Below the pieces are notes generated by a model. That model made no database searches and was not told the DNA's origin. It saw nothing but the letters and a program-made list of their open reading frames with translations. The translations under genes and the position numbers were made by a program. From a virus, in the IMG/VR virus record IMGVR_UViG_3300006752_000138, positions 1 to 29,821 of that record: a stretch of 29,821 nucleotides of DNA. One strand, given 5' to 3'. This document shows, one piece after another, positions 10,289-18,714 of this stretch (positions are counted from its first letter, which is position 1; every line of letters starts with the position of its first letter).

Positions 10289-12346
10289 ATGCCATATACA
10301 ATAAAACATACAGACGAACCAAACAACGGCTCTATTACTATTGAAGACAGAACAGTTGATACTAGTACAAGTTTACAATTTCCTGGCAAGAATGTTACAG
10401 CGTATGGATCATTAATAGGTGAGAATCTATTACATCTTTTAGAAAACTTTGCAGCAACATCAGCACCTAGTTCTCCTGTTGTAGGACAATTATGGTATGA
10501 TACAACACCTTCTGCAAACACTTTAAAAATTTACGACGGCACAACATGGATAGCAAGTGGCGGTGTAAAAAGATCTACAAACGAACCGTTGGCTGCAAAT
10601 AGTTTAGTTGGAGACCTTTGGGTAAACACGACTAGTCAACAGCTTTATTTGTATTCTGGAAGTAATTGGATTTTAGTTGGACCAGAATTTAGCCAAGGAT
10701 TAAGCACTGGATTTAAAATTACTAATATAGTAGGTAAAGATAATGTCAACTATACTGTAATGACAATTGAAATCAAAGCCAAGCCGACTGTTATTATAAG
10801 CACAAACAGTTTTGAACCAAAAGCGGCAATCACAGGCTTTCCTAAAATAGAACCTGGAATAAATTTAAGCCAAGAAAATATTAGTTTACAAGGTGTAGCA
10901 GAATATGTTGGACCATCTAAGACTTCTAATAATCTTATTGTAGGTAACGACATTGTACCGTCAACTAGTTTTGTAAGAAACGATACAGAAAATACTCTTT
11001 CGTCACAATTAAAGATTAGAAACAACAGCGGATTGAAAATAGGCGAAGCGCAGAATTTTAATTTAACTGTTGATTCTGGCACAGCATCTATTACTAATAG
11101 TACACCTACATCTAGTATAGACTTTAGATTAAACACAGGTGCAGCAGTAAGTACAGTAATGCGTGTCAATGCTGATAGTACTGTTGGAATAAACAAAACA
11201 AATCCAACAGAAACATTAGATGTCAATGGTAAAATTAAAACAAATGAAGGATTGTTAGTAACTGATAATACTAACAGTTCAAGTGCATCTACAGGCAGTA
11301 TACAAACTGCTGGCGGCATAGGTGTATCACAAGATTTATATGTTTATGGTAATGTTATTACTAATGGACAAACATCAGTGACAGGTAACATTATACCTAG
11401 TGCAGATGATACTGTAACATTAGGTAGTCAGTCGAACAAGTTTAGCTCAGTTTATGCAAGTAACTTTTTTGGAAACTTTGTAGGTAACATTAGCGGAACA
11501 GTTACAGGCGTTATGAACGGTCCAGCTACTAAATTAGCTAGTCCTACAGACTTTAGTTTGACGGGAGACATAAGCAGTCAAGTCATTAGTTTTAATGGAC
11601 AGCAAGCAGGTGGCACTGCTACGTTTAACACACAAATTGATCCGGACTTTATAAACAATAAAAACTCAGCTACGGTAATAAACGCAGCAGACGAAGTCTT
11701 GCTGAACCAGCCAGGTGATGTAAATGAGCCTTTGAAAAAAGTTACACACTCTCAGTTTTTATCAAGCATTCCTAAAACACCGCCAGGTGTGTTTATGCCA
11801 TATGGCGGAGATAGTGATCCAGATCCAACAACTGTAGGCGGAGGTATATGGTTACTCTGTGACGGGCGTGAAGTTTTAATAAGTGCATATCCATTACTAT
11901 ATCAAGTAATTGGAAATAAATTTAAAGCAGCACCTGCAGCAGCACATTTTGGGTTACCTGACATGCGTGGTCGTATGCCGTTAGGAGCAGATAACATGGG
12001 CGGCACTAGTGCAAACAATGTTACATCTAATGCAGCAGATACAGTAGGCTTTACGGGCGGTAATGAAACACATAACATGTTACAGTCTGAGCTACCCGAA
12101 CATACACACGATTTATATAATGATAGTAACAATAGACAATACTATGCAGCAAGAACAACAATTGAAGGTGCAACAACTGGTACAGTGCAAATACCAACAC
12201 CATCAGGATTGGCAGATGTACAAAATTCTAGTGCAATGCTAGATGTAGGCGGAATAAAAGATTATACAGCACAAACAGCAGTAAATTTAATGAATCCGTT
12301 TCTTGTAACCCATTATATTATCTATACTGGTAAGGACGCAACATGA
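10289..12346 (+). CDS. Tail fibre protein with C-terminal tail-collar domain (gp12-like)
   Basis: 685 residues. Residues 1-130 form the N-terminal domain shared with the next two genes (ENLLHLLENFA, then VVGQLWYDTT, then a second GDLWVNTT block), likely the part that attaches to the virion. The middle is beta-rich and repetitive (VGINKTNPTETLDVNGKI; LGSQSNKFSSVYASNFFGN). From about residue 497 comes a phage tail-collar domain: IWLLCDGREVLISAYPLLY, then LPDMRGRMPLG, then LPEHTHDL with the metal-binding-type HxH. This domain occurs in T4 gp12 short tail fibres, which bind host lipopolysaccharide. A GAGGGG ribosome-binding site lies just upstream of the ATG. The stop overlaps the next start (ATGA), implying translational coupling. 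Confidence 0.85.
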   Translation: MPYTIKHTDEPNNGSITIEDRTVDTSTSLQFPGKNVTAYGSLIGENLLHLLENFAATSAPSSPVVGQLWYDTTPSANTLKIYDGTTWIASGGVKRSTNEPLAANSLVGDLWVNTTSQQLYLYSGSNWILVGPEFSQGLSTGFKITNIVGKDNVNYTVMTIEIKAKPTVIISTNSFEPKAAITGFPKIEPGINLSQENISLQGVAEYVGPSKTSNNLIVGNDIVPSTSFVRNDTENTLSSQLKIRNNSGLKIGEAQNFNLTVDSGTASITNSTPTSSIDFRLNTGAAVSTVMRVNADSTVGINKTNPTETLDVNGKIKTNEGLLVTDNTNSSSASTGSIQTAGGIGVSQDLYVYGNVITNGQTSVTGNIIPSADDTVTLGSQSNKFSSVYASNFFGNFVGNISGTVTGVMNGPATKLASPTDFSLTGDISSQVISFNGQQAGGTATFNTQIDPDFINNKNSATVINAADEVLLNQPGDVNEPLKKVTHSQFLSSIPKTPPGVFMPYGGDSDPDPTTVGGGIWLLCDGREVLISAYPLLYQVIGNKFKAAPAAAHFGLPDMRGRMPLGADNMGGTSANNVTSNAADTVGFTGGNETHNMLQSELPEHTHDLYNDSNNRQYYAARTTIEGATTGTVQIPTPSGLADVQNSSAMLDVGGIKDYTAQTAVNLMNPFLVTHYIIYTGKDAT

Positions 12347-14148
12347 GCTATAAGTTAAACAAAACAGACGGATCACTTTTACTAGATCTAATCGACGGTG
12401 TTAAAAACACTAGTGCAACAGACATAACTTTGATTGGACGGAATAGCACAGGCTTTGGCGAATCAGTAAACGAAAATTTTATTGCAATACTTGAAAATTT
12501 TGCATCAACATCTGCTCCTGCTGCACCGTTAGAAGGACAACTTTGGTTTGACACAACAACGGATACTTTAAGAGTATATGATGGCACTGACTTTAAAGCA
12601 GCAGGCGGCGCTTATGTTCAAACATCTCAGCCTACTATGTCCGAAGGAGACCTTTGGTACAATACTACAAGTAAACAAATGTATAGTTGGGACGGTGATG
12701 AGCTTCAACTACTAGGACCACTTTACAAAGGTTCTCAAGGATTGACTGGAGAAATTCCAGATACTATTCTTGATACACAAGGATTTGAAAGATCGGTAAT
12801 TAAACATTATGTGGGCGGCAATCTAGCAGGTGTGTGGAGTAATTTAGAATTTAAAATTAGTGCAACTAACGCCGACGATGCTATTACAGGGTTAGCCACT
12901 GACGTATTAGGAAATCGTATTGTAGAAAAAGGGTTTAACATTCTGCAAAGTGATTACAAGATTCACGGAACAGCTACTAACGCTGAAGGGGTTGGCGGTG
13001 TTGACGTTTCTAAATTTGTAAGAACTGACATAACAAGCACAATCGATGCAAGTTTAATTGTAAGAGGTAATGACGGAATTAAGTTTACAAGTGTGCATCA
13101 GCAAAAAATTGACGGTGCAGGTAGTAATTTTCAATATCAAAACCTAGTACTAAATGACGATATGTCATTTAGAGTTTCAGGAAGCGCAACAGGCGCAGGT
13201 TTAGTAGATGCAATTAAAATAAAAGCAGCAACAGCAAGAGTAGGCATATATAATTCAACACCAGACGCTATGCTACATGTAGGAACTTCAGTCTTGCCTG
13301 GCAGTGTTATTATTGAAGGCGACTTAACTGTAAAGGGTTCAAACAGTTTTATTGAAACACAGACATTGCGTATTCAAGATAAAAATTTAGAACTTGGGAT
13401 TTTAGAAGACAGTACAGTTGGTACTAACGCAGATGTTGATGGTGCTGGTATAATAATTCAATCTAGTCAAGGTAGTAAAGATTTCTTATATCAAAATTCA
13501 AATGAGTCTTTCTTTAGTAATCAGCATATGGATCTTGCTAATGGTAAAGAATATAAAATTAATGGCAACACTGTTTTAAGTGCTACAGCTTTAGGTGCAG
13601 CCATAACAAGTGCGCCTGGTATAACATCTTTAGGTGTAATGACTAGTTTAGAAACAAACTTTACAACAATATCAGGTAGTACTATTGCAACAACAAATGG
13701 ACAGCACTTAAATTTAAGTGCAGCAGGTGATATTGTTGTAAACAATAGCATCATAAGGGGAGTTACAGATAGCTTACTTCCTAACAGTGTTACAACAAAG
13801 GCATATGTTGATGCAGAGGTTAAGGATTCTGATGTTGCTGTAGTAATGGATACTACTGGAATGTCTAATACAGATATTAGAGGATATTTAGATTTAATAT
13901 ATCCTGACAATACTTTAGGACGCAAAGCTAGAGTATTAGCATATACATATTCTTATAGCGGTACTACAGATGTAGACACTGCAAAGAGTGTTACAAATGT
14001 TAGCGTAGACAAAGCAGGTGTTCAAGAAGTTCAACAAGTTGTAAACAATATTACTTTTACAGACGCAGTAACAACCGTAACTGCTACATCGAATAAGGTT
14101 GTAAAAACATTTTTATGGGACGGCACGACGTGGCTATTCCAATCATAA
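12343..14148 (+). CDS. Tail fibre-like structural protein, second of three paralogues
   Basis: 601 residues. Residues 1-130 repeat the shared N-terminal domain (ENFIAILENFA, LEGQLWFDTT, GDLWYNTTSKQMYSW). The middle carries the beta-solenoid-like segment IEGDLTVKGSN... LRIQDKNLELGI and DLANGKEYKINGNT, a type of repeat I associate with marine T4-like phage fibres. The C-terminal 100 residues end in VVKTFLWDGTTWLFQS. There is no collar domain or obvious autoproteolytic chaperone domain, so its tip is of a different kind from its two neighbours. The ATG overlaps the previous stop by 4 bases. It is a virion fibre or baseplate component by family resemblance; its receptor is unknown. Confidence 0.75.
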   Translation: MSYKLNKTDGSLLLDLIDGVKNTSATDITLIGRNSTGFGESVNENFIAILENFASTSAPAAPLEGQLWFDTTTDTLRVYDGTDFKAAGGAYVQTSQPTMSEGDLWYNTTSKQMYSWDGDELQLLGPLYKGSQGLTGEIPDTILDTQGFERSVIKHYVGGNLAGVWSNLEFKISATNADDAITGLATDVLGNRIVEKGFNILQSDYKIHGTATNAEGVGGVDVSKFVRTDITSTIDASLIVRGNDGIKFTSVHQQKIDGAGSNFQYQNLVLNDDMSFRVSGSATGAGLVDAIKIKAATARVGIYNSTPDAMLHVGTSVLPGSVIIEGDLTVKGSNSFIETQTLRIQDKNLELGILEDSTVGTNADVDGAGIIIQSSQGSKDFLYQNSNESFFSNQHMDLANGKEYKINGNTVLSATALGAAITSAPGITSLGVMTSLETNFTTISGSTIATTNGQHLNLSAAGDIVVNNSIIRGVTDSLLPNSVTTKAYVDAEVKDSDVAVVMDTTGMSNTDIRGYLDLIYPDNTLGRKARVLAYTYSYSGTTDVDTAKSVTNVSVDKAGVQEVQQVVNNITFTDAVTTVTATSNKVVKTFLWDGTTWLFQS

Positions 14149-14156
14149 GATAAATA
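14149..14156 (+). promoter_or_regulatory. T4-type late promoter box (GATAAATA)
   Basis: GATAAATA begins directly after the stop of the 601-residue fibre gene and ends 25 bases before the ATG at 14182. It matches the NATAAATA late-promoter consensus and is identical to the box at 21590. A GACGGGG ribosome-binding-type stretch follows at 14164-14170. Confidence 0.6.
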
Positions 14157-14181
14157 TACTATAGACGGGGTACATTAAACA

Positions 14182-15645
14182 ATGGCATATCAAATAGACA
14201 ATTTTAGAGGACAGTTCTTAACGACAGTGGACGATGGCACTATTAACAATGCCACAGACCTTAAACTAGTAGGTAAGAACTACGCTGGATACGGTGAAGT
14301 ACAAAACGAAAACTTTGTTCACTTATTAGAAAATTTTGCAAGTAGTCAAGCACCAGGTAAACCTATTCCAGGACAACTTTGGTTTGATGCTTCTACTGGT
14401 GCAGAAAAGTTAAAATTTTATGACGGCACAGCTTGGAGAACAGCAGGTGGTGCAGAAGTAGGACCGCAGCCTGGACCAGTAGGCTTAGTCCAAGGTGACT
14501 TTTGGTGGGATACAACAAATGAACAATTATATGCAAGAGGCTCAGGTGGATTTGTACTTGTAGGTCCACAAAGTACAGGTGCTGGCAACGTCACACAAAT
14601 GCGTAGTTTGACACTTAATGACACTGCTACCCCAAGTGTTCAACATAGTGTAATTGCAGCAACGGTTGACGATGCAGTCATAGCCATTTTTAGTGATAAT
14701 CCATTTACTATTACATCATCAGATGCAATAGTAGGTTTTGATACAGTGCGTCAAGGTATTACATTAATAGACACACAGAATGCAGCCGGCGGTGTTACAA
14801 GTTCACCAGCAAGATTTTGGGGAACAGCAACAAACTCTGAAAGACTAAACGGATTACCAGCAAGTGATTACCTAACAACAACTAATCTTAATTTTACATC
14901 TATTGTTAGTTTTTCAGATGCAGGATATCAAGTAGGTGACGATAATGATCTACTAGTTAACATAGACGGTAACACTGCAAAAATTACACAAAAAGTTGGC
15001 GATACTATAGGAATATATGTTGAAGCAGCAGGCATAACTTACAATCCGGTGAATGTAAAACAATCAGATGTTTCTCCAGGGCAGGCAGGCGTAACTTTAG
15101 GAACAACAACTGATAAATGGTCAACTGTTTATGCAGACGACTTTGACGGAAATGCAACAAGCGCATCAGGATTAAAACTTACAGGTAATGTATATTATCC
15201 TACAACACAAGATACAGCGAATACAGTAGCATTGCGTGATGCAAATGGCGATATAGAAGCAAGATTCTTTAGAGGTGTTGCTACGTCTACTCAGTACGCT
15301 GACTTAGCTGAAATTTATGGCACAGAAGAAGAACTACCAACAGGAACAATTGTTGCTGTAGGCGGTACAGCAGAAGTGCGTCCAGCAAAGGCAAGTGATA
15401 TAGTAGTAGGTGTTATATCTGCAGAACCAGCATATTTAATGAATAGCACAGCAGATGGGCAAGCAATTGCACTTAAAGGTCGTGTACCTGTAAGAGTAAA
15501 AGGTCCTGTTTCAAAAGGACAGGCTGTATATGCGTGGCAAGATGGTATTGCTTCAACTATTGCAACTACTGGATTAGTAGGCGTTGCATTAGAGGCATGT
15601 GATGATGACTCAGAGTGTTTAATTGAATGTGTACTTAAAGTATAA
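14182..15645 (+). CDS. Tail fibre-like protein, third paralogue, with C-terminal YADLAEIY domain
   Basis: 487 residues. Residues 1-130 are the shared fibre N-terminus (ENFVHLLENFA, IPGQLWFDAS, GDFWWDTTNEQLYA). The middle has fibre repeats (VTLGTTTDKWSTVYADDFDG). From about residue 372 the C-terminal domain reads YADLAEIYGTEEELPTGTIV, VGVISAEPAYLMNS, ALKGRVPVRVKGPVSKGQAV. This resembles the C-terminal domains of phage appendage proteins related to the peptidase G2 intramolecular chaperone family, which in other phages help trimerise fibres and may be cleaved off. That assignment is tentative because I cannot see a confirmed cleavage residue. It has its own late-promoter-like box and is followed within 22 bases by another fibre-type gene. 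Confidence 0.75.
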   Translation: MAYQIDNFRGQFLTTVDDGTINNATDLKLVGKNYAGYGEVQNENFVHLLENFASSQAPGKPIPGQLWFDASTGAEKLKFYDGTAWRTAGGAEVGPQPGPVGLVQGDFWWDTTNEQLYARGSGGFVLVGPQSTGAGNVTQMRSLTLNDTATPSVQHSVIAATVDDAVIAIFSDNPFTITSSDAIVGFDTVRQGITLIDTQNAAGGVTSSPARFWGTATNSERLNGLPASDYLTTTNLNFTSIVSFSDAGYQVGDDNDLLVNIDGNTAKITQKVGDTIGIYVEAAGITYNPVNVKQSDVSPGQAGVTLGTTTDKWSTVYADDFDGNATSASGLKLTGNVYYPTTQDTANTVALRDANGDIEARFFRGVATSTQYADLAEIYGTEEELPTGTIVAVGGTAEVRPAKASDIVVGVISAEPAYLMNSTADGQAIALKGRVPVRVKGPVSKGQAVYAWQDGIASTIATTGLVGVALEACDDDSECLIECVLKV

Positions 15646-15648
15646 GTA
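15641..15648 (+). promoter_or_regulatory. Possible variant late promoter box (TATAAGTA)
   Basis: TATAAGTA differs from the T4 late consensus TATAAATA by one base and overlaps the end of the fibre gene, 19 bases before the ATG at 15668. The spacing is shorter than for the other boxes here. A GGAGAG ribosome-binding site (15656-15661) lies in between, leaving little room for a leader. Confidence 0.25.
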
Positions 15649-15667
15649 TAATGATGGAGAGAAATAG

Positions 15668-16642
15668 ATGGCAACTGTAAACGTTGGAGATATAATTACA
15701 GCAGCTCAGTATAATGATCTGCAAACAAGGATACTTAAAGTCTTAGGCAATGGCTCCAGCGATTATGGCTATGGACAAGCTATTACTTCGGATGCTGTAG
15801 CAGTTACACAAACTATTTTAGCATCACATATGAACGACTTATATGCTGATACAGTAGATGCTCGCACACACCAAACAGGCACTGTACCTACAACTATTGC
15901 ACAACTTGCAGTAGCAGAAATAATTGGCGCAGACGCAAGTAATTCTCCAAACGAAACAATTAAAGGCTTCAACGACTATAATGCTGTCATTGGACTAACT
16001 GAATCAAATAGACTTGTAGCAGCAGCAGGTCAAATGAGTGTAGAAAATAAAATTACAAGTGTTCGTAGTAATACCTGGGGTAATAGTCCAGATGTAATTC
16101 AGCATGTAGTATCAGTAACTTTCCCAGGTGGACAAAGTACAAAGAATACGTCTAATGGTAATCATACAGCAAGTGGAGCTGATCATATGCGTTACTTCTT
16201 TAACGCTGGCGGCCAGATACGCTTTAGTGCTTCCTTTGCAGGAGGTAGTGGTGCAAAGTTTAATGATTGGAATAGTATGGTAACTAATATGGGTACCATT
16301 AAGTTTGGACGTTCTGGAACAACTGCTACAGGCACTGGTACAACTTCTGCTATTGGTTATGCAAACATAACTACAAGCTATCAGCAGATATTTCAAAAAG
16401 GCGGTAGCGGTGTTTACGCAGAAAATGATTATATCATACAAGCTAGGAAAGTAGGAACAGACACTTTACAGTTCAGAATCTACTTTAGAGACGACGATAG
16501 CGGTGACCAAACAGGACTAGGTGCACCAGTTGACGAAAATGTTGGCAGTACATTAACAAGTACAGTAAGTCAATATAGAGCAACTGGATCATATGTAGCT
16601 GTACCTACACCTACATATACAAATAATACTACGTTACAATAG
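15668..16642 (+). CDS. Glycine/threonine-rich tail fibre-like structural protein
   Basis: 324 residues. The N-terminus (MATVNVGDIITAAQYNDLQT) resembles a short attachment domain seen in marine phage virion proteins. The C-terminal two thirds is glycine-, serine- and threonine-rich (HTASGADHMRYFFNAGG, GSGAKFNDWNSM, FGRSGTTATGTGTTSAIGYA) and predicted to be beta-structured, as in fibre or capsid-decoration proteins. It does not share the N-terminal domain of the three preceding fibre paralogues. GGAGAG lies 6 bases before the ATG. It is the last gene before the sigma70-type promoter, so it closes the virion module. The structural role is inferred from composition and position. Confidence 0.65.
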   Translation: MATVNVGDIITAAQYNDLQTRILKVLGNGSSDYGYGQAITSDAVAVTQTILASHMNDLYADTVDARTHQTGTVPTTIAQLAVAEIIGADASNSPNETIKGFNDYNAVIGLTESNRLVAAAGQMSVENKITSVRSNTWGNSPDVIQHVVSVTFPGGQSTKNTSNGNHTASGADHMRYFFNAGGQIRFSASFAGGSGAKFNDWNSMVTNMGTIKFGRSGTTATGTGTTSAIGYANITTSYQQIFQKGGSGVYAENDYIIQARKVGTDTLQFRIYFRDDDSGDQTGLGAPVDENVGSTLTSTVSQYRATGSYVAVPTPTYTNNTTLQ

Positions 16643-16654
16643 TCCAAATATCTG

Positions 16655-16683
16655 TTGACAAATCCTAAAAATTGTTATATACT
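16655..16683 (+). promoter_or_regulatory. Sigma70-type promoter (TTGACA, 17 bases, TATACT)
   Basis: A perfect -35 box TTGACA (16655-16660) and a one-mismatch -10 box TATACT (16678-16683) are separated by the ideal 17 bases, in the largest gap of the window (66 bases). AGGAG (16697-16701) then lies 7 bases before the ATG at 16709. In T4-like phages, host sigma70 promoters drive early genes, so the downstream cluster probably starts earlier in infection than the fibre genes to its left. Confidence 0.8.
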
Positions 16684-16708
16684 AGTGTAAATTACTAGGA
16701 GCTCTCGT

Positions 16709-17053
16709 ATGGATGAACGTCTTGAAAAGGCATTAGACTTTTCTAATTATATGGTTACATTAAACAATCAAAAAAGATTGTTAGCAGAACAGTTTGATCA
16801 AGATATTATTTACTACACCCGTGGAGGACAATTTACAGTAACACAAGAACTAATAAGTTTTTGTCATACTTTATTTGCATCTGATCAAACGGTTGCGGTT
16901 TTAATTGATGACAATAATATTCCTATTGAAATTGAATCACTAGAACATTTTTTGTCAGAAATTAATTCAATATATTTTGAAGCATCAAACAAATACCTAA
17001 ACGAATATTCAAAACTGAAAAAGAATAGATCAGTGGAGGGTATTATTGGATAA
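16709..17053 (+). CDS. Small conserved phage protein of unknown function
   Basis: 114 residues, acidic and mostly helical by appearance. Segments IYYTRGGQFTVTQELISF and VAVLIDDNNIPIEIESL resemble a small protein I remember from marine T4-like phages, with a C-terminal KLKKNRSVEGIIG tail. I recognise no catalytic motif, membrane segment or DNA-binding fold. It is first behind the sigma70-type promoter, with a good AGGAG site. Its last 8 bases overlap the TTG start of the first glycosyltransferase gene, so translation of the two is probably coupled. It could be a regulatory or assembly accessory for the module, but nothing in the sequence decides that. Confidence 0.65.
   Translation: MDERLEKALDFSNYMVTLNNQKRLLAEQFDQDIIYYTRGGQFTVTQELISFCHTLFASDQTVAVLIDDNNIPIEIESLEHFLSEINSIYFEASNKYLNEYSKLKKNRSVEGIIG
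17035..17040 (+). promoter_or_regulatory. Ribosome-binding site deciding a TTG start
   Basis: GGAGGG lies 5 bases before TTG at 17046, inside the end of the previous gene. This strong site supports the unusual TTG start of the first glycosyltransferase. Confidence 0.75.
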
Positions 17054-17888
17054 AGGTGTTCTTACGTTTGCGAGAAATAACTCACAAGTTGATTATATCA
17101 AACAAGCAGTTTTTCTTGCAAAGCGTGTTCGTAAGTATTTAGATTTACCTACCACTATCGCAACTGATAGTATAGACTATCTTGCGACTGCTTATCCAGA
17201 TTACGAAGATATTTTTGATCAAGTAATAGAACTAGATTGGACCAACACCCATAGTCTTAAACGTTTTTATGATGGTAGCATATCTGAAAAGCGATTGGAA
17301 TTTAAAAATGATTCACGTTGTTTAGCATATGACATTTCACCTTACGACGAAACAATATTATTAGATACTGATTATATTATTTCAGACGACACATTTAAGC
17401 ATTGTTTCCTGCAAGAACTTGATTTACTCTTATACAAAGATGCATACGATTTAGCTAACTTTCGAGATTATTCAGAGTTTGAGTATGTATCAGATACTAG
17501 TGTAGATTTTTACTGGGCAACTTGTGTATTTTTTAGAAAGACAAAAACAAACAAAATCTTTTTTGATCTAATAAAACATATCCAAGAAAATTGGAGTTAC
17601 TATAATGCAGTATATCAAATTAATTCTGTAACATATAGAAATGATCATGCGTTCAGTGTTGCAATCCATATCATGAATGGATACCAGTCAGGAAACTTTG
17701 CAGGATATATGCCTGGCAAATTATACTACACAACAGATAGAGATATTTTACTAGACTTGCAAGATAAAAGATTTACATTTTTAGTAGAAAAGCAACATCA
17801 TTTAGGCGAGTACCTTGCAATTAAGTTTGAAAATTACAGTGTTCATGTTATGAACAAATTTAGTCTTGAAAGGATAATCAATGTCTAA
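17046..17888 (+). CDS. GT-A-type glycosyltransferase-like protein, paralogue 1
   Basis: 280 residues, using a TTG start chosen because GGAGGG (17035-17040) sits 5 bases upstream and no nearby in-frame ATG fits. The N-terminus GVLTFARNNSQVDYIKQAVF, followed by LPTTIATD, looks like the first strand and helix of a GT-A nucleotide-sugar fold. ETILLDTDYII carries a DxD motif (Asp107, Asp109), normally binding metal and the nucleotide sugar. The next gene is a paralogue with the same layout, starting 8 bases before this stop. Donor and acceptor sugars cannot be told from the sequence. No membrane segment is seen, so it should act in the cytoplasm. Confidence 0.65.
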   Translation: MDKGVLTFARNNSQVDYIKQAVFLAKRVRKYLDLPTTIATDSIDYLATAYPDYEDIFDQVIELDWTNTHSLKRFYDGSISEKRLEFKNDSRCLAYDISPYDETILLDTDYIISDDTFKHCFLQELDLLLYKDAYDLANFRDYSEFEYVSDTSVDFYWATCVFFRKTKTNKIFFDLIKHIQENWSYYNAVYQINSVTYRNDHAFSVAIHIMNGYQSGNFAGYMPGKLYYTTDRDILLDLQDKRFTFLVEKQHHLGEYLAIKFENYSVHVMNKFSLERIINV

Positions 17889-18714
17889 AGGTATATTAAT
17901 GGTTGCGCAAAACAGTGCTGATGATTATGTTTTACAAGCATGTCTATGTGCAATGAGTATCAAAGCAACTAATGATATTAGTGTATCAATACTTACAAAT
18001 GATCCTATTCCTGACAAGTATAAAGATTTGTTTGAGCATGTAATAAATATTCCATGGACTGATAGTGCAGAAGACGAAAATTGGAAAGTTCAAAATAGAT
18101 GGAAAGCCTATCATGTAACACCGTACAATGAAACTATTGTAATGGATACCGATATGTTAGTGTTACAAAATATAGATAGTTGGTGGAATTTTTTATCTAA
18201 TTACGAAATGTATTTTACTAGCCATGTAATGGATTATAGGCAAAATGTAATTAACGACACATACTATAGAAAAGCATTTACAAGTAACAAGTTACCAAAT
18301 GTATATGTAGGTATTCATTATTTTAAAAAGTGTGATTTTGCACATGACTTTTATGGATGGTTAGAACTTGTATCTAATAATTGGAACTTGTTCTACGGAC
18401 ATTATGTAAAAGAAAATTATCCTAAAAGAATGAGCATGGATGTAAGTGCAGCAATTGTAACAAAAATATTAGATTGCGAATCTCAAATTACAAATGCAAA
18501 GGCGGCATTCCCTACATTTACACATATGAAACCTCATGTACAAGGATGGCAAACGGTTACTGAATCTTGGCAAGAAAGAGTTGGCGTGTATTTAAAACCT
18601 AACTTAGATTTAATTGTAGGAAATCATAAACAAGATGGTGTATTCCATTATACAGAAAATAATTTTGTAACTAATAAAATAATAAAAACATATGAGGAGG
18701 CATTATGTCTATAA
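17881..18714 (+). CDS. GT-A-type glycosyltransferase-like protein, paralogue 2
   Basis: 277 residues, related to the preceding protein: GILMVAQNSADDYVLQACLC parallels its N-terminus, and ETIVMDTDMLVLQNI carries the DxD motif (Asp89, Asp91) at an equivalent place. The first strand, the ILTND segment and the RWKAYHVTPYNET lead-in to DxD fit a GT-A fold of the glycogenin/GT8-like kind. After DxD the two paralogues diverge strongly, which suggests different acceptors. The gene overlaps the stop of paralogue 1 by 8 bases and the start of the next gene by 10 bases. Function beyond a likely sugar transfer is unknown. Confidence 0.7.
   Translation: MSKGILMVAQNSADDYVLQACLCAMSIKATNDISVSILTNDPIPDKYKDLFEHVINIPWTDSAEDENWKVQNRWKAYHVTPYNETIVMDTDMLVLQNIDSWWNFLSNYEMYFTSHVMDYRQNVINDTYYRKAFTSNKLPNVYVGIHYFKKCDFAHDFYGWLELVSNNWNLFYGHYVKENYPKRMSMDVSAAIVTKILDCESQITNAKAAFPTFTHMKPHVQGWQTVTESWQERVGVYLKPNLDLIVGNHKQDGVFHYTENNFVTNKIIKTYEEALCL

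Noticed and set aside
10750-11319. 189-residue minus-strand reading frame
   Set aside because: It lies wholly opposite the collar-domain fibre gene, has a low-complexity hydrophobic translation and no ribosome-binding site; the same applies to the other minus-strand frames.
16591-16618. Inverted repeat ATATGTAG / CTACATAT as a terminator before the sigma70-type promoter
   Set aside because: The 8-base stem is AT-rich with a 12-base loop, has no following T tract and lies within codons of the fibre-like gene.
18042-18049. AATAAATA as another late promoter
   Set aside because: It sits in the middle of the second glycosyltransferase gene, far from any start; it shows that the motif arises by chance in this AT-rich sequence.
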